From the NCBI RefSeq assembly GCF_008630065.1, contig NZ_VWPL01000036.1, positions 1-35,186 on the forward strand: a stretch of 35,186 bases of DNA, in the 5' to 3' direction. The position numbers and the translations under genes were made by a program. Position 1 is the first letter of the stretch; each line of letters starts with the position of its first letter. This DNA is from Blastochloris sulfoviridis (lineage in GTDB: Bacteria; Pseudomonadota; Alphaproteobacteria; Rhizobiales; Xanthobacteraceae). Of the stretch, positions 13,915 through 23,282 are shown piece after piece. Below the pieces are notes generated by a model. The model was not told where the DNA came from. It made no database searches and saw only the letters and a list, made by a program, of their open reading frames with translations.

Positions 13915-14787
13915 TCAACTGGCGGGGCGATCGGGCGCATCGAGCCGGAAGAGCGCATCGGCGAGGCCCGCCGCGGCGTCCGGGTCGATCGTCGCCTGCA
14001 GCGACGGCAGCAGCACGCAGGTGCGCGCGATGCCGAGATCGTGAAGCTGGGCGGGCACGCCGAAGCCATGTTCGAGATGGCCGCGCCCGATGATGCCTGC
14101 GACCAAAGGCGGCGGATCGAGGCGGGCGCGATGATCGGCGATCGCGCAGGCGAAGGCGCGGTCCCAGCACTGCTGCGCCCGCACGATGCGCGCGAAGGCC
14201 GGATCGTCGGCGCCGGCCGCGACCGCCCGCCCGCCCATGGCGCCGCCGCCGGTGGCGGCGAACAGATAGCGGCGATAGGCGGGGCTGGCCGGCGCGGGCG
14301 GGGTGATGCCCTCGCGCGCCGCCTCCGGCACCGCCTCCCAGCCGTCGCGCCCGACCGCGCTCACCAGCCCCCGGCGGCAGTTGAGGGCGATCATCGCCAC
14401 CCCTTGCTGGCGGCAGAACTGGAACAGCGGCAGATAGAGCGCCGGGTCGAAGCCCCAGATCGCCGGCCAGTCGACGGCGGCGAGAAACGCCTCGGTGTCG
14501 TCGAGGCCGGCCACCCAGCGGTCGAGCACCGGCTGCACGTCGCGCGGGAACATCTCGAAGCCGAGCGCGAGATTTGGCCGCAGCACGTGCAGCGCCGCCA
14601 CCGCGTGCAGTTGCCAGCGATGGATCTCGGCGACGTCATGGTTCTCGCCGAGCAGCACGACGTCCTCCTCCGCCGCGCGCCGCAGCACCGGCGCCCATGG
14701 CTCGAACGTGCCGCTGGCCGGCACGTACCAGGTGGCGCGGGGGTGGGGGCGCGGGTCGGTGTCGGTGTCTGGCGATGCTTCGGTCAT
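13915..14787 (-). CDS. ChaN-family (DUF399) haem-binding-like protein
   Basis: This 290-residue protein has the ChaN/Tiki-superfamily signature VVLLGENHDVAEIHRWQL (about 43-60) with the conserved Glu and His. A C-terminal GRGHLEHGFGVPAQL follows the family's second His motif. ChaN-type proteins bind haem and are iron-regulated lipoproteins in some bacteria. Here no lipobox or clear signal peptide is visible, so a cytoplasmic location, or a start further upstream, must be considered. An in-frame GTG at 14892 is an alternative start; the ATG at 14787 lacks a strong ribosome-binding site. Located near a TonB-dependent receptor (16178-18520), which fits a role in iron or haem handling, but that is inference. 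Confidence 0.8.
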   Translation of the reverse strand: MTEASPDTDTDPRPHPRATWYVPASGTFEPWAPVLRRAAEEDVVLLGENHDVAEIHRWQLHAVAALHVLRPNLALGFEMFPRDVQPVLDRWVAGLDDTEAFLAAVDWPAIWGFDPALYLPLFQFCRQQGVAMIALNCRRGLVSAVGRDGWEAVPEAAREGITPPAPASPAYRRYLFAATGGGAMGGRAVAAGADDPAFARIVRAQQCWDRAFACAIADHRARLDPPPLVAGIIGRGHLEHGFGVPAQLHDLGIARTCVLLPSLQATIDPDAAAGLADALFRLDAPDRPAS

Positions 14788-15294
14788 GGGCTCGGTCGCG
14801 GCGGTGACGCTGCGACCATAGAGGATCGGCGCCCGCCCGTCGCGGCCGCGCCACGCTCGGCGGGCGACCGGGAGAGCGTCGCCCAGGAACACACATCACC
14901 GTCGGTCGTTCCCGGCCGAGCCGCGAAGCGGCGAGGGGAAGGGAACCCACAAGCTTCGCCACCTGACGCACGGGGCTCGATCCAGTGGCGCCGTGAGGGG
15001 CTGGGTGCTCAGCCAAGCTATTCCGCCACGCTGTTCGCCAATGGCCCGTTCCCAGTGTCCCGTTCCCTGGGCCCCCTTCCCTCGCGTGGCTGCGCCACGC
15101 TCGCCGGGGGCGACCGGGGGAGAGCGTCATCCCGGCCGAGCGTCGGCGAGAGCCGGGATCGTCATCCGAACGGCCACGTTCTGTTTGTTCAAATTCGAAA
15201 TTGACATTCGCTCGCAGGATCTTGTGGCCGGCACCGGCCGCCCTGTGCTAGCCGCTAGCCGATCGGCCTGGGACGCAGAACTGGGGAGCGGCAG
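14788..15294. repeat. Intergenic region with diverged palindromic repeats
   Basis: Two related segments (about 14849-14883 and 15091-15133) share GCGCCACGCTC and ACCGGG...GAGAGCGTC. The palindrome ATCCCGGCCGAGCGTCGG...GCCGGGAT lies at about 15129-15161. Reading frames across this stretch are Arg/Pro-rich and not gene-like. Confidence 0.5.
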
Positions 15295-15975
15295 ATGACG
15301 ACAGCGGCAAGGCGGCTATTGGTGTTCGGGGCGGCGGGACGGACCGGGCGCGCGCTGGTCGATCTCGCGGCCGCAGCGGGCTTTCAGGTCACCGCCTGCG
15401 GCCGCACCTCTGGCACCGAGGCCGAACTTCCGGCCGGCGTCGCGCCCGCCAGCGCCGACGTGCTGGTGCCCGCCGAGATCCGGGCGGTGCTGGCCGCGGC
15501 CCGCCCTGACATGGTGGTGAGCACCATCGGCGGCCGCATGGATCTGCGCGTCGACGACGAGGGCGTGCGCAACATCGCCGATGCCTGCCTCGCCACCGGT
15601 GTTACGCGCCTCATCGCCGTCACCTCGCTCGGCTGCGGCGGCTCGGCCCAATACGCCTCCGAGCGGCTGATGGCGGCGATCGGCGAGGTGCTGGCCGCCA
15701 AGACCCGGGCGGAAGCGCACATCACCGGCCTGCCGCTCGGCTGGACCATCGTGCGGCCGGCCGGCCTGCTCGACGAGCCGGCGAGCGGGCGCGGCGCGCT
15801 GTTCGACGACGAGCGCGTGCATGGCCGCATCGCCTGCCGCGACCTCGCGGCGCTGCTGCTTCGGCTCTGCGACGACGACGCAAGCGTCGGACGGATTCTC
15901 TCGGCGGTGGACGAGGCGACGCTCAACGGCCCGGACGATCCGGTGCGCTACCAGCCGCAGGCGGCCACAGCCTGA
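15295..15975 (+). CDS. NAD(P)-binding SDR-like (NmrA/SDR_a5) protein
   Basis: This 226-residue Rossmann-fold protein has the dinucleotide motif FGAAGRTG (residues 11-18). It then has MVVSTIGG, AVTSLGCG and TIVRPAGLLDEP, as in atypical SDRs with NAD(P)H-binding. The classical YxxxK dyad is not evident, so it may act as a reductase with a different mechanism or as a redox sensor. GGGGAG lies about 6 bases before the ATG. It is 200 bases upstream of a TonB-dependent receptor on the same strand and may be cotranscribed. The substrate is unknown. Confidence 0.82.
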   Translation: MTTAARRLLVFGAAGRTGRALVDLAAAAGFQVTACGRTSGTEAELPAGVAPASADVLVPAEIRAVLAAARPDMVVSTIGGRMDLRVDDEGVRNIADACLATGVTRLIAVTSLGCGGSAQYASERLMAAIGEVLAAKTRAEAHITGLPLGWTIVRPAGLLDEPASGRGALFDDERVHGRIACRDLAALLLRLCDDDASVGRILSAVDEATLNGPDDPVRYQPQAATA

Positions 15976-16060
15976 CATCCGCAAAGCAACGCACGCCGGT
16001 CGGCAGCCGCAAGCCACTGATCCTGAAAGCGTTCTTGGAATTGCCCGACATATTGCCAAG

Positions 16061-16089
16061 TTGACTCGCGCCCGTCCGATTCGTAACCA
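16061..16089 (+). promoter_or_regulatory. Weak promoter candidate before the second TonB-dependent receptor
   Basis: TTGACT (16061-16066) is followed after 17 bases by TAACCA (16084-16089). The -10 match is poor. Just upstream, TTGCC recurs within ATTGCCCGACATATTGCC, which could be part of an operator. Confidence 0.25.
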
Positions 16090-16177
16090 ACACGTCGCTG
16101 CCGCACTTGTGCTCATGCCCAAAGGAACGGCAGACCGCCACCAGAGGAACCGGGCGGGCAATCAGGGAGGATCGGAC

Positions 16178-18520
16178 ATGGCCGGCCGCAGCGACGATCG
16201 TCCCCCCGCCGCCCGCTTCTTCCGCCCGTCTCGCGCGAGCCGGCGCGCCGGCATCGCCGCGGCGCTTCCCATGGCGGCGCTTCCCGTTGCTGCGATCCCC
16301 TCCTTGGCGGCGATCCCCGTTGCTGCGATCCCCTTGGCGGCGCTGCTGATCGCGCCCGACGCGGCCCAGGCGCAGTCGGCCGCGGCCGGCAGCGCGGTGA
16401 CGCTCGACGAGGTGGTGGTGGAAGGCACGGCCGGACAGGGCGCCGAGGGTGCCGCCGCCAATGGCACGTCCGCAGGCCGTTCCTCGGCCGTCACGCCGGA
16501 GGCCGAGGCGCGCCGCCGGCTCGAAGCCACCCCCGGCGCCACCGCCGTGGTTGGCGCCGGCCAGCTCGTCGGCAAGGCCGACGTGACCATCGCCGATGCG
16601 CTCAACTCGGTGCCCGGAATCATTGCCTCGGCGTTCCTCGGCGGCAACGACCAGCCGAAGATCCACATCCGCGGCTCGGGCCTGCAGACCAACCCGACCG
16701 AGCGCGGCCTGTTGATGCTGCAGGACGGCCTGCCGATCAACCGCGCCGACGGCTCCTATGTCGTCGGCCTGATCGACGCCCGGCTCGCCGACTTCATCGA
16801 GGTGTTCCGCGGCTATACCGGCAACCGGCTCGGCGCCCAGACGCTGGGCGGCGCGCTGAACTTCGTCTCGCCCACCGGCTCGCAGAAGCCGGGCGTCGAG
16901 ATCGACGCCGAGGCCGGCAGCTTCGGCTATGCGATGACCACCGCCAGCGCCGGCACGCGCCAGGGCAATCTCGATGCCTTCGGCCAGGTGAGCTATTCCA
17001 CCCGCGACGGCTATCGCGACTGGAACGACTCCCAGCGCACCAATGTCGCCTTCAATGCCGGCGCCAAGCTCAGCGACACCGTCTCGACCCGCGCCTTCTT
17101 CGCCTATACCGATCTCGGCTTCCAGGTGCCGGGGCCGCTGTCGCGCCAGCTGTTCGAGACCGACCCCACCCAGGCCGCGCCCGGCCTGATCCCCGGCATC
17201 AATGCCGGCCCCAATTCGGTGCGCGACCAGCCGCGCCGCGACACCGCGCAGACCCGTGGCGGCTCGCGCACCACCGCCACCTTCGGCGACAGCCTGTTCG
17301 ACGTGGCGTTCGGCTACGCCTGGACCGACGACACCTTCCGCTTCCCGATCGGCACCGGCTATCGCGACACCACCGGCGGCGACTTCACCACCACGCTGCG
17401 CTACGCCTACCAGCCGGACAAGAGCGCCGCCCTGCCGCTGTTCGAGGCCAACGCGCTCTATGTGGTGGGCGCGGCCGGGCGCGACTATTTCATCAACAAT
17501 CAGGGCGCCCAGAGCCTGCAGTACGGCAGCAGCGATTTCGACGCGGCGTCGCTGTCGGTGGGCGCCGGCTTCAACCTGCCGGTCGGCGCGTTCACGCTGT
17601 CGCCGGCCATCGCCTACCAGCGGGCGACGCGCGACAACGAGGATACCTACGACCTCTCGACCCGGCCGCGGCTGGTCTACAACCAAAACACCGGCAAGTG
17701 GATCTGGTCGACCCGGCCGGCCACCGACACCAGCTTCTCGCGCGCCTACGACGCCTGGACGCCGAGCCTGGGCCTCTCCTGGCACCCGGCCGAAGGCCAG
17801 ACGATGTTCGCGTCGATGAGCCGCAGCTTCGAGGCGCCGACCTTCGACGACCTCTTGGAGCCGACCGGCGGCGGCCCCAATGCCAGCCCCATCGGCTTCC
17901 TCACGCCCGACCTCAAGGCGCAGACCGCCACCACCGCGGAAGCGGGCTGGCGCGGCAGCGCCGGCCGGCTCGATTGGGACGTCGTCACCTATTATTCCTG
18001 GCTCGACAACGAGCTGATCCGCACCACCGACGGCAGCACCGCCAGCACCGTCAATGCCGACAAGACCAGCCATTTCGGCATCGAGCTCGGCGGCCGGCTG
18101 CAGATCACCGACCGGCTCGCCGCGCGGCTCGCCTACACCTTCCAGGACTTCGAGTTCGACCACGACCCGGTCTATGGCGACAACCAGATCGCCGGCGCGC
18201 CGCGCCACTACGTGATCGCGGCGCTGCGCTACGCCATCACCGCGCCGTGGTGGGTGGAGGGCGAGGTGCAGTGGACGCCCCAGGCCATCCCGATCGACAA
18301 CGCCAACACCTTCTATTCCGACCCGTACGCGGTGGTGAACGTGCGCACCAACTACGCGGTCTCGCCCGGCTTCTCGGTCTATGGCGAGGTGCGCAACCTG
18401 TTCGACATCGACTATGCCGGCGCCACGCTGGTGCTGGGCCGGGTGACCCAGCCGTTCCAGGCGGTGTTCCTGCCGGGCGACGGGCGGGCGTTCTACGCCG
18501 GCACCCGCGTGCGGTTCTGA
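16178..18520 (+). CDS. TonB-dependent outer-membrane receptor (FecA-like)
   Basis: This 780-residue receptor starts at the ATG at 16178, which has a strong AGGGAGG 7 bases upstream; the frame is open further back but the codons there are not protein-like. A long signal peptide ends AAQAQ (about residue 66) and contains a near-duplicate run of AALPVAAIP-type units. The TonB box is VTLDEVVVEG (74-83). The plug contains NSVPGIIAS, PKIHIRGSGLQ, MLQDGLPINRADGS and GAQTLGGALNFVSPTG. The barrel ends RAFYAGTRVRF with terminal F. The plug resembles FecA and related ferric-siderophore receptors. It lies downstream of an SDR gene and near a ChaN-family gene. Iron or haem import is the likely role, but the ligand is not readable. 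Confidence 0.92.
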   Translation: MAGRSDDRPPAARFFRPSRASRRAGIAAALPMAALPVAAIPSLAAIPVAAIPLAALLIAPDAAQAQSAAAGSAVTLDEVVVEGTAGQGAEGAAANGTSAGRSSAVTPEAEARRRLEATPGATAVVGAGQLVGKADVTIADALNSVPGIIASAFLGGNDQPKIHIRGSGLQTNPTERGLLMLQDGLPINRADGSYVVGLIDARLADFIEVFRGYTGNRLGAQTLGGALNFVSPTGSQKPGVEIDAEAGSFGYAMTTASAGTRQGNLDAFGQVSYSTRDGYRDWNDSQRTNVAFNAGAKLSDTVSTRAFFAYTDLGFQVPGPLSRQLFETDPTQAAPGLIPGINAGPNSVRDQPRRDTAQTRGGSRTTATFGDSLFDVAFGYAWTDDTFRFPIGTGYRDTTGGDFTTTLRYAYQPDKSAALPLFEANALYVVGAAGRDYFINNQGAQSLQYGSSDFDAASLSVGAGFNLPVGAFTLSPAIAYQRATRDNEDTYDLSTRPRLVYNQNTGKWIWSTRPATDTSFSRAYDAWTPSLGLSWHPAEGQTMFASMSRSFEAPTFDDLLEPTGGGPNASPIGFLTPDLKAQTATTAEAGWRGSAGRLDWDVVTYYSWLDNELIRTTDGSTASTVNADKTSHFGIELGGRLQITDRLAARLAYTFQDFEFDHDPVYGDNQIAGAPRHYVIAALRYAITAPWWVEGEVQWTPQAIPIDNANTFYSDPYAVVNVRTNYAVSPGFSVYGEVRNLFDIDYAGATLVLGRVTQPFQAVFLPGDGRAFYAGTRVRF
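16273..16335 (+). repeat. Imperfect tandem duplication in a signal peptide
   Basis: A 33-base unit (16273-16305) is followed by a 30-base copy (16306-16335). Both begin GGCGGCG and contain CCCGTTGCTGCGATCCCCT. It lengthens the hydrophobic core of the receptor's signal peptide. Confidence 0.8.
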
Positions 18521-18529
18521 GGCGAAATC

Positions 18530-18700
18530 CGTCGCGTCGTCCCGGACGGCGCGCAGCGCCGAGCCGGGACCGTGAGGTTACTGGCGTCGTCCCGGGCGGA
18601 GCGAAGCGAAGACCCGGGACCGTTTACAGGAAGGGAATGCGCTCTTCCGGAGGACGATCCCGGCTCTCGCTGACGCTCGGCCGGGATGACGAGAGCCCTA
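18530..18700. repeat. Paired palindromic repeats between convergent genes
   Basis: The segment has CGTCGTCCCGGACGGCGCGC and GAGCCGGGACCGT near the start, a second CGTCCCGGGCGGAGCGAAGC, and CGGCTCTCGCTGACGCTCGG with CCGGGATGACGA at the end. They belong to the same family as 7861-8210. Placed between two convergent genes, the hairpins may end both transcripts. Confidence 0.7.
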
Positions 18701-18703
18701 CGC

Positions 18704-19720
18704 TCACACCCGGTGATAGGCGCGGTACCAGTCGACGAAGCGCGCGACCCCGGTCTCGATCGGCGTCGACGGCTTGAAGCCGACGTCGCGGGATAGCGCC
18801 TCGACATCGGCCGAGGTCTCGGGCACGTCGCCGGGCTGGATCGGCGCCAGCTCGCGGATCGCCTTGCGGCCGAGCGCCGCCTCCAGCACGTCGACGAGGT
18901 GCAATAGCTCCTCGGGGTGATTGTTGCCGATATTGTAGACGCGGTAGGGCGCGTTCGAGGTCGAGGGGTCGGGGTTGAGGTTCGACCACGCCGGATCGGG
19001 CGCGGGGACACGGTCGGCCACCCGCACCACGCCCTCGACGATGTCGTCGATATAGGTGAAGTCGCGCCGCATCTTGCCATAGTTGAACAGCTGGATCGGC
19101 CGGCCGGCCAGGATCGCCTCGGTGAAGATCCACATCGCCATGTCCGGCCGCCCCCACGGCCCGTAGACGGTGAAGAAGCGCAGGCCCGTGGTCGGCAGCC
19201 GGTAGAGGTGGCTGTAGGTGTGGGCCATCAGCTCGTTGGCCTTCTTGGTGGCGGCGTAGAGGCTGACCGGGTGGTCGACCGAATCCGACACCGCAAACGG
19301 CGTCTTGCCATTGGCGCCATAGACCGAGGACGACGAGGCGTAGACCAGGTGCCCCACCCCGGCGTGCCGGCAGCCCTCCAGCACGTTGAGGAAGCCGATC
19401 AGGTTGGCTTCGGCATAGGCGTGCGGATTGGTGAGCGAGTAGCGCACGCCGGCCTGGGCGGCGAGGTGGATCACCGTGCCGGGGCGGGCCTCCGCGAACA
19501 GCCGCTCGGTGCCGGTGCGGTCGGCGAGGTCCAGCTTCACGAACGAAAAGGCGTTGTGCGGCAAAAGCTCGGCGAGCCGGGCCTCCTTGAGGCGGGGGTC
19601 GTAATACGCGTTGAGGTTGTCGACGCCGATCACCCGCTGGCCCTGCGCCAGCAGCCGCCGGGCGACGTGGAAGCCGATGAAGCCGGCAGCGCCGGTGAGA
19701 AGCACGGGATCCGAAGCCAT
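18704..19720 (-). CDS. UDP-glucuronate 4-epimerase-like extended SDR
   Basis: This 338-residue protein would interconvert UDP-glucuronate and UDP-galacturonate. It has the extended-SDR motif TGAAGFIG (9-16), then [17 protein letters not shown] and [11 protein letters not shown]. The catalytic Ser lies in SSSSVYG (about 129-135) and the YAATK dyad is Y155/K159. The strings [15 protein letters not shown] and [12 protein letters not shown] are typical of the LpsL/GAE group. The start ATG 19720 is chosen because the Rossmann fold begins 8 residues later. It is divergent from the sugar transferase gene (19904) with 183 bases between them. Galacturonate is a common LPS and capsule sugar in this group. 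Confidence 0.92.
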   Translation of the reverse strand: MASDPVLLTGAAGFIGFHVARRLLAQGQRVIGVDNLNAYYDPRLKEARLAELLPHNAFSFVKLDLADRTGTERLFAEARPGTVIHLAAQAGVRYSLTNPHAYAEANLIGFLNVLEGCRHAGVGHLVYASSSSVYGANGKTPFAVSDSVDHPVSLYAATKKANELMAHTYSHLYRLPTTGLRFFTVYGPWGRPDMAMWIFTEAILAGRPIQLFNYGKMRRDFTYIDDIVEGVVRVADRVPAPDPAWSNLNPDPSTSNAPYRVYNIGNNHPEELLHLVDVLEAALGRKAIRELAPIQPGDVPETSADVEALSRDVGFKPSTPIETGVARFVDWYRAYHRV

Positions 19721-19903
19721 CGCCAAAGCCGATCCTGTCCAAAGCCGAACTTGTCCGCGCCGGAGCGGTGGCGCCCGCCCGGGCTTAGCCTCCGCCGCCG
19801 GCCGGTGCAACCGCCTGGTCGCAACCGCCTGATCGATTGACGGCCGCCGGCCGGGCGCTTACCTCGCGTCGGGACCGCAACCGAAACAAGGGGCAGGGAC
19901 AGG

Positions 19904-20935
19904 ATGGATGCCGGGCTCGACCGCAGCACGCTGGTGATCGCGGCGCCGATCCTGGGCGGCCTCGCCGCCCTGGTCTGCGCCCTGGGCATCCGGGCGTTGC
20001 ACCCGCTGCTGGTGCGCTATGCGCTGGCCCGCCCCAACGCCCGCTCCAGCCACGCGACCCCGACGCCGCAGGGCGCAGGCCTTGCCTTGGTCGGCGCGGT
20101 GGTCGGCCTCGGGCTCATTGCGGTGGCGGTGCTGGGCCTGCCCGCCCAGCCGCTGGTGGTGCTGTTTGCCGCCGCCCTGCTGCTGGCGGCAGTCGGCGCG
20201 GTCGACGACATCCGGCCGCTGCCGGCGCTGCCGCGGCTGGCCGGCCAGATCCTCGCGGTCGGCGCGGTGGTCGGCATGCTGCCGGCGGAGGCGCGCATCG
20301 TGCCCGAGCTGCCGGCGCTGGTCGAGCGCGCGCTCTTGGTGCTGGCCGGCGTGTGGTTCGTCAACCTGACCAATTTCATGGACGGGCTCGACTGGATGAC
20401 GGTGTCGCAGTTCGTGCCGCTCACCGCCGCCATCGTGCTGTTCGGCGTGCTCGCCGGCACGGTGGATGCCGCAACCACCCTCGTCGCGGCGCTGCTTTGC
20501 GGCGCGCTGATCGGCTTCGCGCCGTTCAACCGGCCGGTCGCCGCGGTGTTCCTGGGCGATGTCGGCAGCCTGCCGATCGGGCTCTTCGCCGGCTGGTGCC
20601 TGCTGCAGCTTGCCGCCTCCGGCGCGCTGGCCGCCGCCATCCTGCTGCCGCTCTACTATCTCGCCGACGCCACGCTGACGCTGTTCCTGCGGCTGTCGCG
20701 CGGCGAGCGGGTGTGGGAGGCCCACCGCAGCCATTTCTACCAGCGCGCCACCGCCAACGACCTCAGCGTGAGCGCGATCACCAATGTGGTGTTCGCGCTC
20801 AATGTGGTGCTGGCGGTGCTGGCCGCCCTCACCCTCGCCGTCCCGGTGCCGCCGTTCCAGGCCGGGCTCGTCGGCGTCGGCGCGCTGGCGGTGGCGTCGG
20901 TGCTGCGCCTGTTCGCCACCGGGCTGCCGAAATGA
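19904..20935 (+). CDS. Polyprenyl-phosphate sugar-1-phosphate transferase (WecA/WbpL family, GT4)
   Basis: This 343-residue polytopic membrane protein of the MraY/WecA superfamily transfers a HexNAc-1-phosphate from its UDP-sugar to undecaprenyl phosphate, the first step of O-unit assembly. The motifs are DDIRPLP (101-107), NFMDGLDW (157-164), FLGDVGSLPIG (216-226) and the C-terminal cytoplasmic HRSHFYQRA (274-282). About ten membrane helices fill the rest. AGGGACAGG precedes the ATG. Its stop overlaps the next gene's start by four bases (ATGA), so the two are coupled. The pairing with an SDR epimerase recalls wbpL-wbpV of Pseudomonas. Confidence 0.92.
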   Translation: MDAGLDRSTLVIAAPILGGLAALVCALGIRALHPLLVRYALARPNARSSHATPTPQGAGLALVGAVVGLGLIAVAVLGLPAQPLVVLFAAALLLAAVGAVDDIRPLPALPRLAGQILAVGAVVGMLPAEARIVPELPALVERALLVLAGVWFVNLTNFMDGLDWMTVSQFVPLTAAIVLFGVLAGTVDAATTLVAALLCGALIGFAPFNRPVAAVFLGDVGSLPIGLFAGWCLLQLAASGALAAAILLPLYYLADATLTLFLRLSRGERVWEAHRSHFYQRATANDLSVSAITNVVFALNVVLAVLAALTLAVPVPPFQAGLVGVGALAVASVLRLFATGLPK

Positions 20936-21873
20936 GCGCCGCCATTGAGCCCGGCGCGCACGGCCGTGTGCTGGTCACCGGCGCCGCCGGCTTCATCGGC
21001 CGCGCGCTGGTGCCGGCGCTCGCCGCCGCCGGCTGGCGGGTGCGCGCGGCTGCCCGCGATGCGTCCCGCATCGCCGCCGGCCCCAATGTCGATGCCGTCG
21101 CCCTGCCCGACCTTGGCGCCCCGGTCGACTGGCGGCCGCTCGTCGCCGACGCCACCCACATCGTCCACCTCGCCGGCATCGCCCACGCCATGGGCTCGAT
21201 CCCCGCGGACCGCTACGCGGCGGTGAACGCCCGCGCCACCGCAGCATTGGCGCAGGCGGCCGCAGAGGCGGGGGCGAAGCTGGTGTTCGTCTCCTCGGTG
21301 CGGGCCCAGTCGGCGGCCGTCGCACCCGGCGTGCTCACCGAGACCGACCCGCCGCGGCCGACCGACGCCTACGGCCGCTCCAAGCTCGCGGCCGAGGACT
21401 CGGTGCGAACGGCCGGCGGCCGGTTCGTCATCCTGCGGCCGGTGCTGGTCTATGGGCCGGGGGTCGCCGGCAATATGGGGGCGCTGCTGAAGCTCGCCGC
21501 CACGCCCTGGCCGCTGCCGTTCGGGGCGTTCGCCAACCGCCGCTCGCTCCTGGCGCGGGGCACGCTGGTCGCCGCCACCCTCTGGGCGCTCAAAGCCCAA
21601 GCGGCCGAGGGCCAGACCTTCCTGGTCGCCGACCGCACGCCGATGGCGCTTTGCGATCTCATCGCCGCGCTGCGGCGTGGGCTCGGCCGCAGCCCGAATC
21701 TCGTTCCCGTGCCGCCGTCGCTGTTGCTGGGGGCGCTGCGGCTCGCCGGCAAGGGCGACGCCGCCGACCGGCTGGGCGGCGAGCTGGTGGTCTCGACCGA
21801 CCGGCTCGCCGAGGCCGGCTTCCGCTGGCCGGCCGATGGCGAGAGCGAACTTTCCGCGTTGATGAAGACTTGA
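20932..21873 (+). CDS. NAD-dependent epimerase/4-ketoreductase (WbpV/Gne-like)
   Basis: This 313-residue extended SDR has TGAAGFIG (17-24), HLAGIAHAMG (79-88), the active-site Ser in VFVSSVRAQS (about 121) and YGRSK (Y147, K151). The pattern of short C-terminal domain and LRPVLVYGPGVAGNM is that of the NAD-dependent epimerases next to WecA/WbpL-type transferases, which make the UDP-HexNAc acceptor sugar. Start is the ATG overlapping the previous stop (ATGA). It could be a 4-epimerase or a 4-keto reductase such as those for FucNAc/QuiNAc; the sequence alone does not decide. Confidence 0.87.
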   Translation: MSAAIEPGAHGRVLVTGAAGFIGRALVPALAAAGWRVRAAARDASRIAAGPNVDAVALPDLGAPVDWRPLVADATHIVHLAGIAHAMGSIPADRYAAVNARATAALAQAAAEAGAKLVFVSSVRAQSAAVAPGVLTETDPPRPTDAYGRSKLAAEDSVRTAGGRFVILRPVLVYGPGVAGNMGALLKLAATPWPLPFGAFANRRSLLARGTLVAATLWALKAQAAEGQTFLVADRTPMALCDLIAALRRGLGRSPNLVPVPPSLLLGALRLAGKGDAADRLGGELVVSTDRLAEAGFRWPADGESELSALMKT

Positions 21874-21876
21874 TTC

Positions 21877-21911
21877 GGTTTCCGGTCGATCCCTTCGGGA
21901 TGCCGGAAACC
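21877..21911. repeat. Single-hairpin copy of the GTTTCCGG repeat
   Basis: Arms GGTTTCCGG (21877-21885) and CCGGAAACC (21903-21911) form a hairpin just after the epimerase stop. It is the same family as the first hairpin at 2474-2506 and 34177-34209. The next 60 bases contain GGCGAGGCAT-like short repeats and no gene. Confidence 0.75.
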
Positions 21912-22001
21912 TGAAGCGACCGGCCGGAAATGTCGCGAGGCATCCGGCGAGGCATACGGCGAGGCGGGATGCAGACGACGTGCGCCGGTCCGTACCTCTG
22001 T

Positions 22002-23231
22002 TCAGGCTGACCGGCCGGCCGGCAGCTCCATCTCCGCCACCGCCCGCATCCACACCGCGCCGAGCGCGATCGCCGCCAGCCACCAGATCTGCCACGCGCC
22101 GTGGCTGACATAGGCGATGGCGAACAGGCTGGCGAAGGTGGCGAGCGCGAAGCCGCGCGAGGCGGCCGGCAGGCCGGCGATGCGGCCGGCGACCAGCACC
22201 AGCAGGATGGCGAGCAGCGCCGCCCCCACCGCGCCGAGCTCCACCCACACCTGCAGCACCGCATTGTGGGTGTGGCCGGCGCTGAGCGGGTTGAAATGCT
22301 CGGTCGGCAGAAGCTGGATCGGCCGGATATCGGCGAAGTCGCGCGACGCCTGGAGACCGTGACCGGCGAACCAGCGGTCGGGCACCGCCTCGGCGAAGCG
22401 GTGCCAGATCTGGATGCGCTCCCAGGCGCTGCGCTTGAGGACGCCGTGCATCGCCGCCGGCACCAGATCGCCCGCCCGCGCCATCAGCAGCGGCGTCGCC
22501 GCCACCAGCGCCACCATGGCGCCGGCACTCGCCCACACCGCCCAGCGGCCGAGCAGCCAGGCCAGCGCCAGCGCCGCGCCGCCGGCCAGGACGCCCAGCA
22601 CCGAGGCCTGCGCCTCCGACGACAGCGTCACTGCTGCGACCAGTGCGACGAGGCCCGCCGCGAGCCACTGCCGGCCGCGCAGCGCCAGCGCCGCCGCCGC
22701 CGGCCACGCCAGCACCGCCAGGGTGATGGCGGCGTGGTTGAGCCGGAATTCCTTCGACTTGGCGCCGATCAGCGCGCGGATCGGCGTGCCGAACCTCAGC
22801 TCGACCAGCGCCAGCACGGCGGCGAGCGCCACGCCCACCGCCAGCCACCGCCATCCGCCCCTGGGCAGCGCCGCCGGCACCGCGGCAAGGCCGAGAGCGC
22901 CGGTCGCCGCGACCAGCGCGATCTGGCCGGCGACGCCGAGGCTGTAGCCGGGCCGGGGCGCCCAGGCGGCGCTGATCATGATCCAGGCGAGGAAGACACC
23001 CAGCGCGAGGCCGAGCGGTGCCGCCGCCTCCGCCCGCAGCGCCTCCCCCAGCGCCGGCCCGCGCCCGGTCGCGGCCAGAATGCCGGTGGCGAGCACGAAG
23101 CCCAGCGGCGCGGTGACCTGGGTCGACTGGCTGGCGATGACCAATAGCCCCGGCGCCAGCACGCCGAGGATGACGGCCAGCACGATCGCCGAGCGGCCTT
23201 CCAGGCTTGTTGCGGGCTGGATCATCTGCAT
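22002..23231 (-). CDS. O-antigen ligase/polymerase family membrane protein
   Basis: This 409-residue protein has about ten to twelve hydrophobic helices and the Wzy_C/WaaL-type periplasmic loop. The loop features are FGTPIRALIGAKSKEFRLNH (147-166), RIQIWHRF and WFAGHGLQASRDF, ending with HTHNAVLQVWVELG (320-333), whose His is the family's hallmark. Such proteins join O-chains to lipid A-core or polymerise repeat units. The start is the ATG at 23231; the earlier reading frame (to 23714) runs through repeats. It is encoded alone on the minus strand, convergent with the WecA-like/epimerase pair. Confidence 0.88.
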   Translation of the reverse strand: MQMIQPATSLEGRSAIVLAVILGVLAPGLLVIASQSTQVTAPLGFVLATGILAATGRGPALGEALRAEAAAPLGLALGVFLAWIMISAAWAPRPGYSLGVAGQIALVAATGALGLAAVPAALPRGGWRWLAVGVALAAVLALVELRFGTPIRALIGAKSKEFRLNHAAITLAVLAWPAAAALALRGRQWLAAGLVALVAAVTLSSEAQASVLGVLAGGAALALAWLLGRWAVWASAGAMVALVAATPLLMARAGDLVPAAMHGVLKRSAWERIQIWHRFAEAVPDRWFAGHGLQASRDFADIRPIQLLPTEHFNPLSAGHTHNAVLQVWVELGAVGAALLAILLVLVAGRIAGLPAASRGFALATFASLFAIAYVSHGAWQIWWLAAIALGAVWMRAVAEMELPAGRSA

Positions 23232-23282
23232 CTCGACCTGCTCACCCTGATTCTTTACGTCTTCCGTGCGGTCGCGCGGCTT

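Noticed and set aside
14950-15040. tRNA-like stretch on the minus strand (GTGGCGGAATAGCTTGG, later TGGATCGAGCCCC)
   Set aside because: The T-loop lacks its TTC start, the acceptor arms do not pair and no clear anticodon arm is present. It may be a decayed tRNA fragment but cannot be called a gene.
15923-18208. A minus-strand reading frame of 761 codons opposite the second TonB-dependent receptor
   Set aside because: It is a shadow of the receptor gene with repetitive Val-Gly-Ala-Glu-Arg composition and no family motif.
22101-23147. A plus-strand frame of 348 codons opposite the O-antigen ligase
   Set aside because: It has a Gln/Arg/Gly-rich shadow composition, while the minus strand encodes a polytopic membrane protein with the ligase motif.
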